Source of the DNA: JAXDLH01 sp034666705
Lineage (GTDB): Bacteria; Chloroflexota; UBA6077; SHYK01
DNA length: 10,341 nt
Direction of reading: 5' to 3'
NCBI GenBank assembly: GCA_034666705.1
Contig: JAXDLH010000049.1
Span: 1-10,341, forward strand
Part shown: one piece after another, positions 1 through 7,078 of the stretch
Position numbering within the stretch: position 1 is the first letter of the stretch
Layout: every line of letters starts with the position of its first letter
Program-made: the position numbers and the translations under genes
Notes under the pieces: generated by a model
Databases searched by the model: none
What the model saw: only the letters and a program-made list of their open reading frames with translations
What the model was told of the DNA's origin: nothing

Positions 1-94
1 GGCCACGCTCGCCATCGCACCCATGATCGTCATTTTCCTGGTCGCGCAGCGGTACTTCATCGAAGGGGTGGCCCGCTCCGGGATCCGGGGCTAA
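1..94 (+). CDS. Sugar ABC transporter permease, C-terminal end only (partial)
   Basis: Only the last 30 codons are present, read in the frame starting at base 2 and ending at the TAA at 92-94. They encode a short hydrophobic stretch followed by QRYFIEGVARSGIRG. A tail of the form QRYF(I/V)xGxxxxGxKG is typical of MalG-like inner-membrane permeases of the CUT1 sugar ABC family; this is family knowledge, not a search result. The gene is cut by the window edge, so its start, membrane topology and EAA loop cannot be judged. The next gene, a sugar-type binding protein, begins 21 bp after the stop on the same strand, which supports one transport operon. The sugar cannot be deduced. Confidence 0.8.
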   Translation, partial: ATLAIAPMIVIFLVAQRYFIEGVARSGIRG

Positions 95-103
95 CTCACG
101 TAT

Positions 104-109
104 AGGAGG
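104..109 (+). promoter_or_regulatory. Shine-Dalgarno site of the sugar-binding protein gene
   Basis: AGGAGG lies six bases before the ATG at 116. It fixes the start of the binding-protein gene and argues against later in-frame starts. Confidence 0.8.
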
Positions 110-115
110 CGCTCG

Positions 116-1486
116 ATGCAGCAGCGATTCCGGTCCATTGCGGCGGTGGCTATGGTCCTGGCGTTCCTCGGCGCGTGCAGCGCACCCACCGGCTCCCCCG
201 GGCCGGCGCCGGCCGCTAACGCGCCGGCCGCGAGCGGCAGCGCTATTCAAACCAACCCCGTCGATTCGGTGCAGCTTACGCAGCCCGTTACGCTCACCTT
301 CTGGCATCGCCAGGTGGGCGCATCCGAGGCATTGCAACAGCAGCTCATCGACGAGTTCATGGCGCAGAACCCGAACATCAAGATCAACGCCGAGAGCCTC
401 GGCGACTACAACAAGCTGTACGACAAGATCATCGCCTCGATCCAGGCCGGCTCGCCGCCGGATCTCGTGGCCGCGTACGAGAACCAGGCCGCCGATTACT
501 ACGAGGCCGGCGCGCTCGTGCCCTTCGACGACTACATCCACAGCGCAAAGTACGGCCTGACGACGGACGAGCTCAACGACTACATCCCCTCCTACATCGA
601 GGCGACCCACTTCTCCCAGTACGACGGCAAGCAACTCACCTTCCCGTACACCAAGAGCGACCTGGTGCTGTACACGAACATGGACCTCGCGCGGTCGCTC
701 GGCTTCGACAATCCGCCGGTCACGTGGGACGACTTCCTCGCGATGTGCCGCGCCTCCGTCACCTCCGGACACCAGGGGTACGCGATGGCAGTCGACGCGT
801 CCGGGTTCGACGGGGTCGTCTTCAGCTTCGGCGGCGACGTGATCAGCGCGGACGGCAAGACCCCGCTCTTCGACCAGCCGGCCTCGGTCAAGGCGCTGCA
901 ACTCTACGAGACACTCGCCCGCGAGAAGCTGGCGTACCAGGCGACGGGCATCGACGATCAGAACGACGTCACCTCCGGCAAAACGCTGTTCATGATGCGG
1001 TCGAGCACCAGCGTGCCCTTCCTTGCCGCGGCCTTCAAGGACGACGGCAAGTGGGCGGTCAGCGTGATCCCGCAGGGCACGGCCCCGAGCGCCACGACCA
1101 AGCCGGTCACCGTGCTCTACGGCGCGAACGTCAGCATCATGAAGACGACCCCTGAGAAGCAGCTCGCGGCGTGGACCTTCATCAAGTGGCTGACCCGCCC
1201 CGAGGTCACTGCGCGCTGGGGTCTCGACACCTCGAATGGCTACTTCCCGGTCCGCCAGTCCACGCTGCAGCAGCAGGTGGCAGCAGAGTTCCTGAGCGCC
1301 AACCAGCGGTTCAAGGATGCGCTGGACGTCTCGCGCAACGGCAAGGTCGAGCCGAGCGCGCACGGCTGGGCGGAGGTCCGGACGATCATCCAGGATGGCA
1401 TGACCGGCATCCTGACCGGCCGCATGACGGCCGCGCAGGCGCAGCAGCAGATGATGCAGCGCGCCACCGTGGCCTTGGCAGCGTAG
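116..1486 (+). CDS. Sugar-type ABC transporter substrate-binding lipoprotein
   Basis: This 456-residue protein is predicted to be an extracytoplasmic solute-binding protein of the family 1 (MalE/UgpB-like) type, capturing a sugar for a CUT1 importer. The N-terminus is a lipoprotein signal: a basic start, a hydrophobic core, and lipobox LGAC with Cys21 as the lipidated residue. A Pro/Ala/Ser-rich tether runs to about residue 50. The mature fold begins with VTLTFWHRQ (58-66), then a helix ending in EFMAQNPNIKI and the segment AGSPPDLVAAYE (111-122), both usual for this family. Length is normal. It follows the partial permease by 21 bp, so the two are probably co-transcribed. No ATPase of the sugar class (MsmK/MalK) is nearby; such importers often share one encoded elsewhere. 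The substrate is unknown; glycerol-3-phosphate or an oligosaccharide is possible. Confidence 0.88.
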   Translation: MQQRFRSIAAVAMVLAFLGACSAPTGSPGPAPAANAPAASGSAIQTNPVDSVQLTQPVTLTFWHRQVGASEALQQQLIDEFMAQNPNIKINAESLGDYNKLYDKIIASIQAGSPPDLVAAYENQAADYYEAGALVPFDDYIHSAKYGLTTDELNDYIPSYIEATHFSQYDGKQLTFPYTKSDLVLYTNMDLARSLGFDNPPVTWDDFLAMCRASVTSGHQGYAMAVDASGFDGVVFSFGGDVISADGKTPLFDQPASVKALQLYETLAREKLAYQATGIDDQNDVTSGKTLFMMRSSTSVPFLAAAFKDDGKWAVSVIPQGTAPSATTKPVTVLYGANVSIMKTTPEKQLAAWTFIKWLTRPEVTARWGLDTSNGYFPVRQSTLQQQVAAEFLSANQRFKDALDVSRNGKVEPSAHGWAEVRTIIQDGMTGILTGRMTAAQAQQQMMQRATVALAA

Positions 1487-1537
1487 GGCAGAGGAGGGGA
1501 AGGACGCCTGACTGACGATGACCTCCTGGGATCCGAA

Positions 1538-1570
1538 GCACTCAGTGCAGCAGGATCGGAATCGCTGCAC
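1538..1570 (+). promoter_or_regulatory. Operator-like overlapping dyads upstream of the second ABC importer
   Basis: The 157-bp gap between the two binding-protein genes contains two overlapping inverted repeats. GCACT-C-AGTGC lies at 1538-1548. GTGCAGC (1545-1551) is matched by its exact reverse complement GCTGCAC (1564-1570) across 12 bases. A possible -10 hexamer, TATGAT, lies downstream at 1605-1610, but I see no good -35 at the right distance. The arrangement resembles a transcription-factor site in front of the promoter of the gene at 1644. Short dyads arise by chance in GC-rich DNA, so this is tentative. Confidence 0.3.
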
Positions 1571-1643
1571 AGGTTGAGCTGCCGCGCATCTGGGCAACGC
1601 GGAGTATGATGGCCGCGAGCACCCTTCCCTCCAGGAGGACGTC

Positions 1644-2819
1644 ATGCCACGGCCCCGGTACGCCCGTTTGCTGCCTATTGCGCTGCTCGTCACCCTGCTG
1701 GCCGCCTGCTCCGCGCCATCCGGCGCCCCGGGCAGCGCCGGGCTTGCCGCGAGTCCGAGCCAGAGCCAGGATCCGCAGGCGCGGTGGGACCAGACCCTCG
1801 CGGCGGCGAAGCAGGAGGGCAGGGTCGTGGTCGTGACGCACACCGACCTCTGGTATCAGAAGGAGGTCGAGGCGTTCCAGGCGAAGTACCCGGAGATTCA
1901 GGTCGAGCAGGTCGCGATGCGGCCGAGTGAGTTTACGCCGAAGGTCGTCACCGAGCAGCAGAACGGCATCTACGGCTACGACGCCTGGATCTCGCCGACC
2001 AGCAATATGGTCGAGACCGTCGCGCCCGCAGGCGGCTTCGAGAACCTCACGCCCTACCTCATCTTGCCCGAGGTGACCGAGGGCAAGAATTACCGGGGCG
2101 GCAAGCTGCTCTGGGGCACCACGGATCCGTACGTACTCCTCTACCAGGGCAACGTGACCGGCAACGTCATCGTCAACCGCGACCTATTGCCTGCGAGCGA
2201 CTTCAACAGCTTCGACCAACTCGTCGACCCGAGGTTCAAGGGCAGGATCGTGATCCGGACGCCTAATGCGCCGCAGGGCTCAGCGCTGACCATGACGGGC
2301 ATCGTGCACAACAAAGGCGCCGACTTCATTCAGAAGCTGATGGTCGATCAGCAGCCGGTGTTCGTCGACAACGCGCGGCTGCTTACGCAGGATTTGATCA
2401 ACGGCAAGTACGCGATCGCCATGGGCGCCGACACGGAGACGCTCGACGCCTGCATTCGCGAGGGCGGCTGCAAGCAGGTTGAGCAGGTCAATGGCTACAA
2501 GTATTTGCTCGCCTACGGCGCCGGCGTGCTGAAGAACCCGCCCCACCCGAACGCGGCGGCGGTCTTCGTCAACTGGTTCATGTCCAAAGAGGGGCAGCAG
2601 ACGTTCGTGCAGACCAACGGCGATACATCGCGCCCACCGCACGACACTGCCCACAGCATCCGCGTCGACGTCGAGCCACACCCGGATGCGGTTGCCGATG
2701 CCACGATGCCGGACTATGCCCACCTGGAGCAGTACAGCCTCCAGGGCACGGAATTCGGGGGACCGGAGATCAGGGCGGTGCTTGATATGTACAAGAAGGT
2801 CGAGGCCGGGGGGAGTTAG
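1644..2819 (+). CDS. ABC transporter substrate-binding lipoprotein, Fbp/Pot-type (ligand unknown)
   Basis: This 391-residue extracytoplasmic binding protein belongs to the broad ferric iron/polyamine/phosphonate group (AfuA/FbpA/PotD-like). A signal peptide ends in lipobox LAAC with Cys22 as the lipid-anchored residue, followed by a Ser/Gly/Pro tether. The mature part starts with WDQTLAAAKQEGRVVVVTHT, the usual first strand and helix of this family, and later has FDQLVDPRFKGRIVI and FVNWFMSKEGQQ. The ATG is set by GGAGG at 1634-1638, five bases upstream. In FbpA-type ferric binders a Tyr-Tyr pair follows the segment equivalent to LINGKYAIAMG (251-261); here that place reads ADTETL, so iron-binding tyrosines appear absent. 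Two cysteines about six residues apart (in LDACIREGGCKQ) could form a disulfide. The permease gene begins four bases after its stop. The ligand is probably an organic anion, given the catabolic genes downstream (inference). Confidence 0.85.
   Translation: MPRPRYARLLPIALLVTLLAACSAPSGAPGSAGLAASPSQSQDPQARWDQTLAAAKQEGRVVVVTHTDLWYQKEVEAFQAKYPEIQVEQVAMRPSEFTPKVVTEQQNGIYGYDAWISPTSNMVETVAPAGGFENLTPYLILPEVTEGKNYRGGKLLWGTTDPYVLLYQGNVTGNVIVNRDLLPASDFNSFDQLVDPRFKGRIVIRTPNAPQGSALTMTGIVHNKGADFIQKLMVDQQPVFVDNARLLTQDLINGKYAIAMGADTETLDACIREGGCKQVEQVNGYKYLLAYGAGVLKNPPHPNAAAVFVNWFMSKEGQQTFVQTNGDTSRPPHDTAHSIRVDVEPHPDAVADATMPDYAHLEQYSLQGTEFGGPEIRAVLDMYKKVEAGGS
2811..2815 (+). promoter_or_regulatory. Shine-Dalgarno site deciding the permease start
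   Basis: GGGAG, inside the last codons of the binding-protein gene, lies eight bases before the ATG at 2824. The permease frame stays open back to an ATG at 2686, but that stretch overlaps the binding-protein gene and encodes an Arg-rich, non-membrane sequence. The start at 2824 is therefore the better choice. Confidence 0.65.
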
Positions 2820-2823
2820 GACC

Positions 2824-4569
2824 ATGGCCGCGACGAGCGTCGCGACCCGACCAGCCGGGCTGCCGCTGCAGCGGATCCGGCTCGACGTCGCCACCATTCT
2901 CTGCACGCTGTTGCTGGCCACGGTCGCCTTTGTCGTGCTCTACCCGATCGTGCTGTTGGCGATCAACAGCTTCAACGTCGCGCCGTTTGGCCGCGCCGCC
3001 ACCTGGGGCCTCGACAACTGGCAGACCGCCCTGAGCCAACCGCGCATCGTGAATGCCCTCAAGAACACGGTGTCGCTCGCCGTGGTCCGGCAGGCCATCG
3101 CGGTCGTGGTCGGCATTGGCATCGCCTGGGTGCTCGCCCGCACCAACGTGCCGGGTCGAGGCTGGCTGGAGATGTGCTTCTGGTTCGCGCTGCTCCTTCC
3201 GGTGCTGCCGATCCTCCTCGGCTGGATTATCCTGCTCGACGGGCATCACGGGCTGCTGGTAACCGCCGTGCGGCAGGTGTTCCCCGGCTTCGGCTTCGAT
3301 ATCTTCTCCTGGTGGGGCATCATCGCCGCTCACCTCATGATCAACCTGATCCCCCTCAAGGTCTTCCTGCTCACGCCCGCATTCCGCAATATGGACTCCT
3401 CACTCGAGGAGGCGTCGCGTGCATCGGGCGCCAGCACGCTGCGCACGGTTGTCCGCATCGTCATCCCCCTCATGGCGCCCACGATCCTCTTCGTCACTCT
3501 GCTCGGGCTGATCCGCTCCATGCAGTCGTTCGAGATCGAGCTGATTCTCGGCGGCGCGGCCAAGATCGACGTCTACAGCACGCTCATCTACCGCCAGGTA
3601 CTCCAGTCGCCGCCGCAATATGGCACCGCCACCGCCCTGAGCATGGTGGTCCTCGTCGGCCTCATCCCATTCATCTTGCTGCAGCAGCATCTCGTGGCGC
3701 GCCGCAACTTCACGACCGTCTCCGGCAAGTACACCAACCGCCTCTACGACCTCGGCCCGTTGAAGTGGCCGACGTTCGCACTCATCGCTGGGCTGCTCGT
3801 GTTCATCATCGTCGTGCCGGTAATCCTCATGATCCTCGGCACCTTCATGAAGGTGTTCGGCGTCTTCGACCTCCCCACGGGCATCTGGACGCTGAACAAC
3901 TGGCAGCGAGTCCTCGCCGATCCGAAGCTCACGCGGGGCCTGCTCAACACCCTGACGATCGCCGGCGGTTCGATGATCTTCTCGATTACGCTGTTCACGA
4001 TCATCGCGTACGTCTCGGTGCGCACCCGCTACGTCGGCCGCCGCATCCTCGACTTCATCACCTGGATCCCCAGCACCGTGCCGGGGATCGTGACCAGCCT
4101 TGGGCTGCTGTGGCTGTTCATCGGCACCCCGTTCTTCCGCCCGCTCTACGGCACGACGTGGGTGCTCATCATTGCGCTCGGCTTCGCGGGGCTGACGCTC
4201 GGGGTACAGCTCATCAAGGCGAGCATGATGCAGCTCGGCGCCGAGCTGGAGGAAGCCTCCTGGGCGTCGGGCGCCGGCCGCATCTACACGCTGCGGCGCG
4301 TGGTACTGCCGCTGATCGCGCCGACAATGGCCGTCGTGGCGTTGCAGAACTTCGGCGCCGCCGCCTCGGCGGTGAGCCTGGTGGCGCTGCTCGGCTCGAG
4401 CAACAACAAACCGCTGTCGCTGATGCAGCTTGAATACATGGATACGGGCTCGTTCGAGCCCGCCACGGTGCTCGGCGTGATCATCTTCATGTTGACGGTG
4501 AGCGCCGCGATCCTGGCGCGACTCGTCAGCATGCGCTGGGGGCTCGGCCGATTCGATCGGTCGCGATAG
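2824..4569 (+). CDS. ABC transporter permease, fused two-domain (FbpB-like)
   Basis: This 581-residue inner-membrane protein forms the channel of the importer whose binding protein and ATPase flank it. It is an internal duplication: two halves of about six membrane helices each, roughly residues 20-300 and 310-581. Each half carries a cytoplasmic EAA loop that contacts the ATPase: EEASRASGA at 195-203 followed by IPLMAPT, and EEASWASGA at 476-484 followed by LPLIAPT. The fused two-domain form of this length is usual for ferric iron (FbpB/AfuB) and 2-aminoethylphosphonate-type importers; one polypeptide replaces two separate permeases. It starts four bases after the binding-protein stop and ends 33 bases before the ATPase start, so a single operon is very likely. 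The fold is clear; the substrate cannot be read from it. Confidence 0.9.
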   Translation: MAATSVATRPAGLPLQRIRLDVATILCTLLLATVAFVVLYPIVLLAINSFNVAPFGRAATWGLDNWQTALSQPRIVNALKNTVSLAVVRQAIAVVVGIGIAWVLARTNVPGRGWLEMCFWFALLLPVLPILLGWIILLDGHHGLLVTAVRQVFPGFGFDIFSWWGIIAAHLMINLIPLKVFLLTPAFRNMDSSLEEASRASGASTLRTVVRIVIPLMAPTILFVTLLGLIRSMQSFEIELILGGAAKIDVYSTLIYRQVLQSPPQYGTATALSMVVLVGLIPFILLQQHLVARRNFTTVSGKYTNRLYDLGPLKWPTFALIAGLLVFIIVVPVILMILGTFMKVFGVFDLPTGIWTLNNWQRVLADPKLTRGLLNTLTIAGGSMIFSITLFTIIAYVSVRTRYVGRRILDFITWIPSTVPGIVTSLGLLWLFIGTPFFRPLYGTTWVLIIALGFAGLTLGVQLIKASMMQLGAELEEASWASGAGRIYTLRRVVLPLIAPTMAVVALQNFGAAASAVSLVALLGSSNNKPLSLMQLEYMDTGSFEPATVLGVIIFMLTVSAAILARLVSMRWGLGRFDRSR

Positions 4570-4602
4570 CGCGCGCAGCCTGGGAGCTCGGGGGAGATTG
4601 GG

Positions 4603-5766
4603 GTGGTGAGCACCGCGCCGCAACCGGCGCCACAGTTCGGCGAGAGTAGTGCGGAGCCGGTCCTCCGGCTCATGAACGTGAGTAAGTCCTTCGGCCGGGT
4701 GCGCGCCGTCGACGACGTCACGCTGGCGGTGCGCGAGGGCGAGGTGCTGACGCTGCTGGGACCCAGCGGCTGCGGCAAAACGACCACGCTGCGCATGGTG
4801 ATCGGCCTCGAGCGGTGCAGCGAGGGCGAGATCGTCTACCAGGGCCGCGTGGTGGACTCGGCGACGACGCACGTGCATGTGCCGACCCATAAGCGCAACA
4901 TGGGCATGGTCTTCCAGTCCTACGCGATCTGGCCGCACATGACCGTCTTTGAGAACGTCGCCTATCCGCTTAACGTCCGCAAGGTGAAGAGCAGCATCGT
5001 GCGCGAGCAGGTGAGCCGGGTGCTCGAGCTGGTGGGGCTCGGCGGCCTGGGAGAACGCCCGGCGACGATGCTAAGCGGCGGCCAGCAGCAGCGGGTCGCG
5101 CTGGCGCGCAGCCTCGTCTTCGAGCCCAAGATCCTGTTGCTCGACGAGCCATTCAGCAACCTGGATGCCAAGCTGCGTGAGCAGATGCGCGCCGAGCTGC
5201 GCATCTTGCAGCGGCGGCTGGGGATCACGGTGCTCTTCGTGACCCACGACCAGATCGAGGCACTCAGCCTGTCGGATCGGATTGCGGTCATGGACCACGG
5301 CCGCATCGAGCAGATCGGCTCGCCAACGCAGCTCTACCTGCAGCCGCAAACGCCCATCGTCCGCGACTTCCTGGGCCGCACGATCGTCCTGCGGGGCACG
5401 GTGACGAAGCAGGTGAGCGATGGCGCCCTCGCCGTGGCGGTGAGCACTGGCGCCTTTGGAGAGATCATGTGCGAGCCGGCCGAGGCGGACGAGCTCCACG
5501 AGGGGGATCCTTGCTTCATCGCGATTCGACCGGAGCAGGTACAGGTGGTTCCGGCCGAGGCCACGGGTAACGCCGGGACGTCGGGAAACCGGCTGCAAGG
5601 GGTCATCGAGGCGCTACTCTTTATTGGAGAGCGCTACGAGGCGCGCATTGCGCTGCCGTGGGGGGACCACATTCTGCTGTACCTGCCGCCCACGATCGCC
5701 TGGCGTGAGGGACAAACGGTCGCGCTGTTCTTCCCGCGCGACCAGGTCCGAGTCTGGAATGCATGA
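4603..5766 (+). CDS. ABC transporter ATP-binding protein (FbpC/PotA-like)
   Basis: This 387-residue cytoplasmic ATPase powers the importer encoded immediately upstream. All motifs are intact: Walker A GPSGCGKT (53-60), Q-loop Gln105 in GMVFQSY, signature LSGGQQQR (157-164), Walker B ILLLDEP (177-183), D-loop SNLD (185-188) and H-loop His215 in FVTHD. After about residue 240 comes a C-terminal regulatory part of the TOBE/OB-fold type (IAIRPEQVQVV and later), as in FbpC, PotA and CysA. The start is GTG; a GGAG at 4592-4595 sits seven bases before 4603. A second GTG at 4606 is an alternative and would remove one residue. The gene follows the permease by 33 bases on the same strand. It could also serve the sugar importer at the left edge, but its sequence type and position favour the adjacent system. 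Confidence 0.93.
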   Translation: MVSTAPQPAPQFGESSAEPVLRLMNVSKSFGRVRAVDDVTLAVREGEVLTLLGPSGCGKTTTLRMVIGLERCSEGEIVYQGRVVDSATTHVHVPTHKRNMGMVFQSYAIWPHMTVFENVAYPLNVRKVKSSIVREQVSRVLELVGLGGLGERPATMLSGGQQQRVALARSLVFEPKILLLDEPFSNLDAKLREQMRAELRILQRRLGITVLFVTHDQIEALSLSDRIAVMDHGRIEQIGSPTQLYLQPQTPIVRDFLGRTIVLRGTVTKQVSDGALAVAVSTGAFGEIMCEPAEADELHEGDPCFIAIRPEQVQVVPAEATGNAGTSGNRLQGVIEALLFIGERYEARIALPWGDHILLYLPPTIAWREGQTVALFFPRDQVRVWNA

Positions 5767-5910
5767 ACGATGACGCATCTCTCCTGTCCCGGCGCGGGAA
5801 GGCGAGTTATCGTGCCTGGGTCCTTTGCCCGAGAGTTGGGGAACAGGGCCATCCGGGTTCAGGAAGGGAACTTTCGCAGTCCACGGCAAATCGTAGGAGG
5901 GGGAGAGTAA
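5767..5910 (+). other. Intergenic gap between the importer and the Pht5-like gene
   Basis: This 144-bp stretch separates the ATPase gene from the Pht5-like gene. It contains a short hairpin, TCCCG-GCG-CGGGA at 5787-5799, with no following T-run, so it is not a convincing terminator. A strong AGGAGGGGG sequence (about 5895-5903) is the ribosome site of the next gene. I see no clear -35/-10 pair. The gap is large enough for a separate promoter, so co-transcription with the importer is possible but not shown. Confidence 0.4.
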
Positions 5911-6906
5911 ATGGCGGACCTACAGCTCAGCCTGGCGTGCTCAGATAACCCGCGCACGCGACCCATCATCGACGGGCTGGTGCAGCCTGATGGGATCGAC
6001 CTCCGCGTGACGGTGATCCACCCATCGGAGATGTTCTGGCGGCAGCTCCATTTCGCAGAATTCGACGTCTCCGAGATGTCGATGTCCTCGCTGCTGATGT
6101 CCGTCGCGCACGGAGATACGCGCTGGGTGGCCGTGCCGGTGTTTACCTCACGGCGTTTCTTCCACACCGGGGTGCTCGCCCGCACCGACTCCGGCATCGA
6201 CAAGCCCCAGGACCTCGTCGGTAAGCGCGTGGGCGTGCCCGAGTATCAGCAGACCGCCGCGCTCTGGACCCGCGCCGCGCTGCAGCACGTGTACGGCGTG
6301 AAGGCGCAGGACATGGAATGGTGGATGGAGCGCAATCCGGAGATGAGCCACGGCGGCGCCACGGGCTTTCAGCCGCCGGAGGGCGTCCGCCTGCACTACA
6401 TCCCACCGGAGAAGAGCATCGCCAGCATGCTCCTCGATCATGAGCTGGACGCGTCGGCGCTCTTCCTCATCGCCGACAACCTGGTCGACCGCAGCCGCGT
6501 CGACGTGACGAAGGACCCGCGCATCAAGCGGCTCTTCCCGGACCAGGTGGGCGAGGGACAGGCATACTATCAGAAGACGGGCTTCTATCCGATCAACCAC
6601 GGCGTGGTGGTACAGCGCAAGGTGGTCGAACCGCATCCATGGGTCGTGCTGAACGTCTTCAACATGTTCGCGAAGGCGAAGGAGATCGCGGACGCTCGCG
6701 CGCGCGAGGGGATGGACCCGTACCTCGAGACCGGGCTGATCCCGCGCGAGGTGCGCCAGACGATCGCCAGGGACCCAATGCCGTACGGTGTGCGCGCCAA
6801 CCGCGACATCCTCACCGCCATCACCCAGTTCTCAAACGAGCAGGGGCTGACCCCGCGCGTACTCGGGCTTGAGGAGATCTTCGCGCCCCAGACCATGGAT
6901 TTGTAG
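5911..6906 (+). CDS. Pht5-like (4,5-dihydroxyphthalate decarboxylase family) periplasmic-binding-fold protein
   Basis: This 331-residue protein resembles 4,5-dihydroxyphthalate decarboxylase (Pht5) and its relatives, which reuse the periplasmic binding protein fold. In the phthalate pathway Pht5 converts 4,5-dihydroxyphthalate to protocatechuate and CO2. Family-like segments seen are LSLACSDNPRTRPIIDG (6-22), PDGIDLRV (26-33), EFDVSEMSMSS (50-60), LVGKRVGVPEYQQTA (102-116), AYYQKTGFYPINH (218-230) and the C-terminal PYGVRANR (291-298) with EEIFAP. No signal peptide or lipobox is present, so it should be cytoplasmic, which favours an enzyme over a transporter component. Start and ribosome site are clear. 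It lies between an importer operon and a phthalate-dioxygenase-like gene on the same strand. Many family members are untested and may decarboxylate other aromatic acids or only bind ligand, so the exact reaction is uncertain. Confidence 0.75.
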   Translation: MADLQLSLACSDNPRTRPIIDGLVQPDGIDLRVTVIHPSEMFWRQLHFAEFDVSEMSMSSLLMSVAHGDTRWVAVPVFTSRRFFHTGVLARTDSGIDKPQDLVGKRVGVPEYQQTAALWTRAALQHVYGVKAQDMEWWMERNPEMSHGGATGFQPPEGVRLHYIPPEKSIASMLLDHELDASALFLIADNLVDRSRVDVTKDPRIKRLFPDQVGEGQAYYQKTGFYPINHGVVVQRKVVEPHPWVVLNVFNMFAKAKEIADARAREGMDPYLETGLIPREVRQTIARDPMPYGVRANRDILTAITQFSNEQGLTPRVLGLEEIFAPQTMDL

Positions 6907-6918
6907 GAAGCGACCAAC

Positions 6919-7012
6919 TGTTATCCCGAGGCGCAAAGCGACGAGGGATCTTCCGGAGAAGAGAGCGTTGGCATCGCCGGGAGATCCTTCGGCTGCGGCC
7001 TCAAGGATGACA
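6919..7012. repeat. Imperfect inverted-repeat element, copy 1
   Basis: This long imperfect dyad lies between the Pht5-like and oxygenase genes. The left arm is about 6919-6954 and the right arm about 6979-7012, around a 24-base centre. Outer pairing joins TGTTATCC (6919-6926) to GGATGACA (7005-7012). Inner pairing joins GAGGGATCTTCC (6943-6954) to GGGAGATCCTTC (6979-6990), twelve pairs including two G-T. The 48-base core 6943-6990 closely matches the core of the element downstream of the oxygenase, so this is a dispersed repeat family. It looks like the TGTCATCC...GGATCT-type intergenic repeats of many high-GC genomes (recollection, not a search). No open reading frame or T-tract is associated. 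Confidence 0.7.
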
Positions 7013-7034
7013 AGGATCCAGTCAACGGATACCG

Positions 7035-7059
7035 CGTAGCAAGCTCTTGCACGTAGCAA
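7035..7059 (+). promoter_or_regulatory. Direct repeat with internal dyad upstream of the oxygenase gene
   Basis: CGTAGCAA occurs at 7035-7042 and again at 7052-7059, a 17-base offset. Between them, GCAAG-CT-CTTGC (7039-7050) is a perfect dyad. The block ends seven bases before the ribosome site GGAGGA (7067-7072) of the oxygenase gene. It could be a regulator-binding site or an mRNA leader hairpin. Only sequence symmetry supports it. Confidence 0.3.
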
Positions 7060-7078
7060 CACTCCTGGAGGAAGACCG

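Noticed and set aside
1628..1638. CCTCC-A-GGAGG palindrome covering the ribosome site of the gene at 1644
   Set aside because: A one-base loop cannot form a hairpin. The symmetry probably comes from a C-rich stretch meeting a normal Shine-Dalgarno sequence.
2686..2823. Upstream extension of the permease gene to an ATG at 2686
   Set aside because: It would overlap the binding-protein gene by more than 130 bases and add an Arg-rich stretch. The ATG at 2824 has a ribosome site and gives the normal family length.
3400..4938. Long minus-strand open frame (512 codons) opposite the permease and ATPase genes
   Set aside because: It encodes a His/Arg/Glu-rich sequence with no domain. The plus strand there has intact EAA loops and Walker motifs, so this is a GC-rich mirror frame.
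5787..5799. Short hairpin after the ATPase gene as a rho-independent terminator
   Set aside because: The stem is only five pairs and no T-tract follows.
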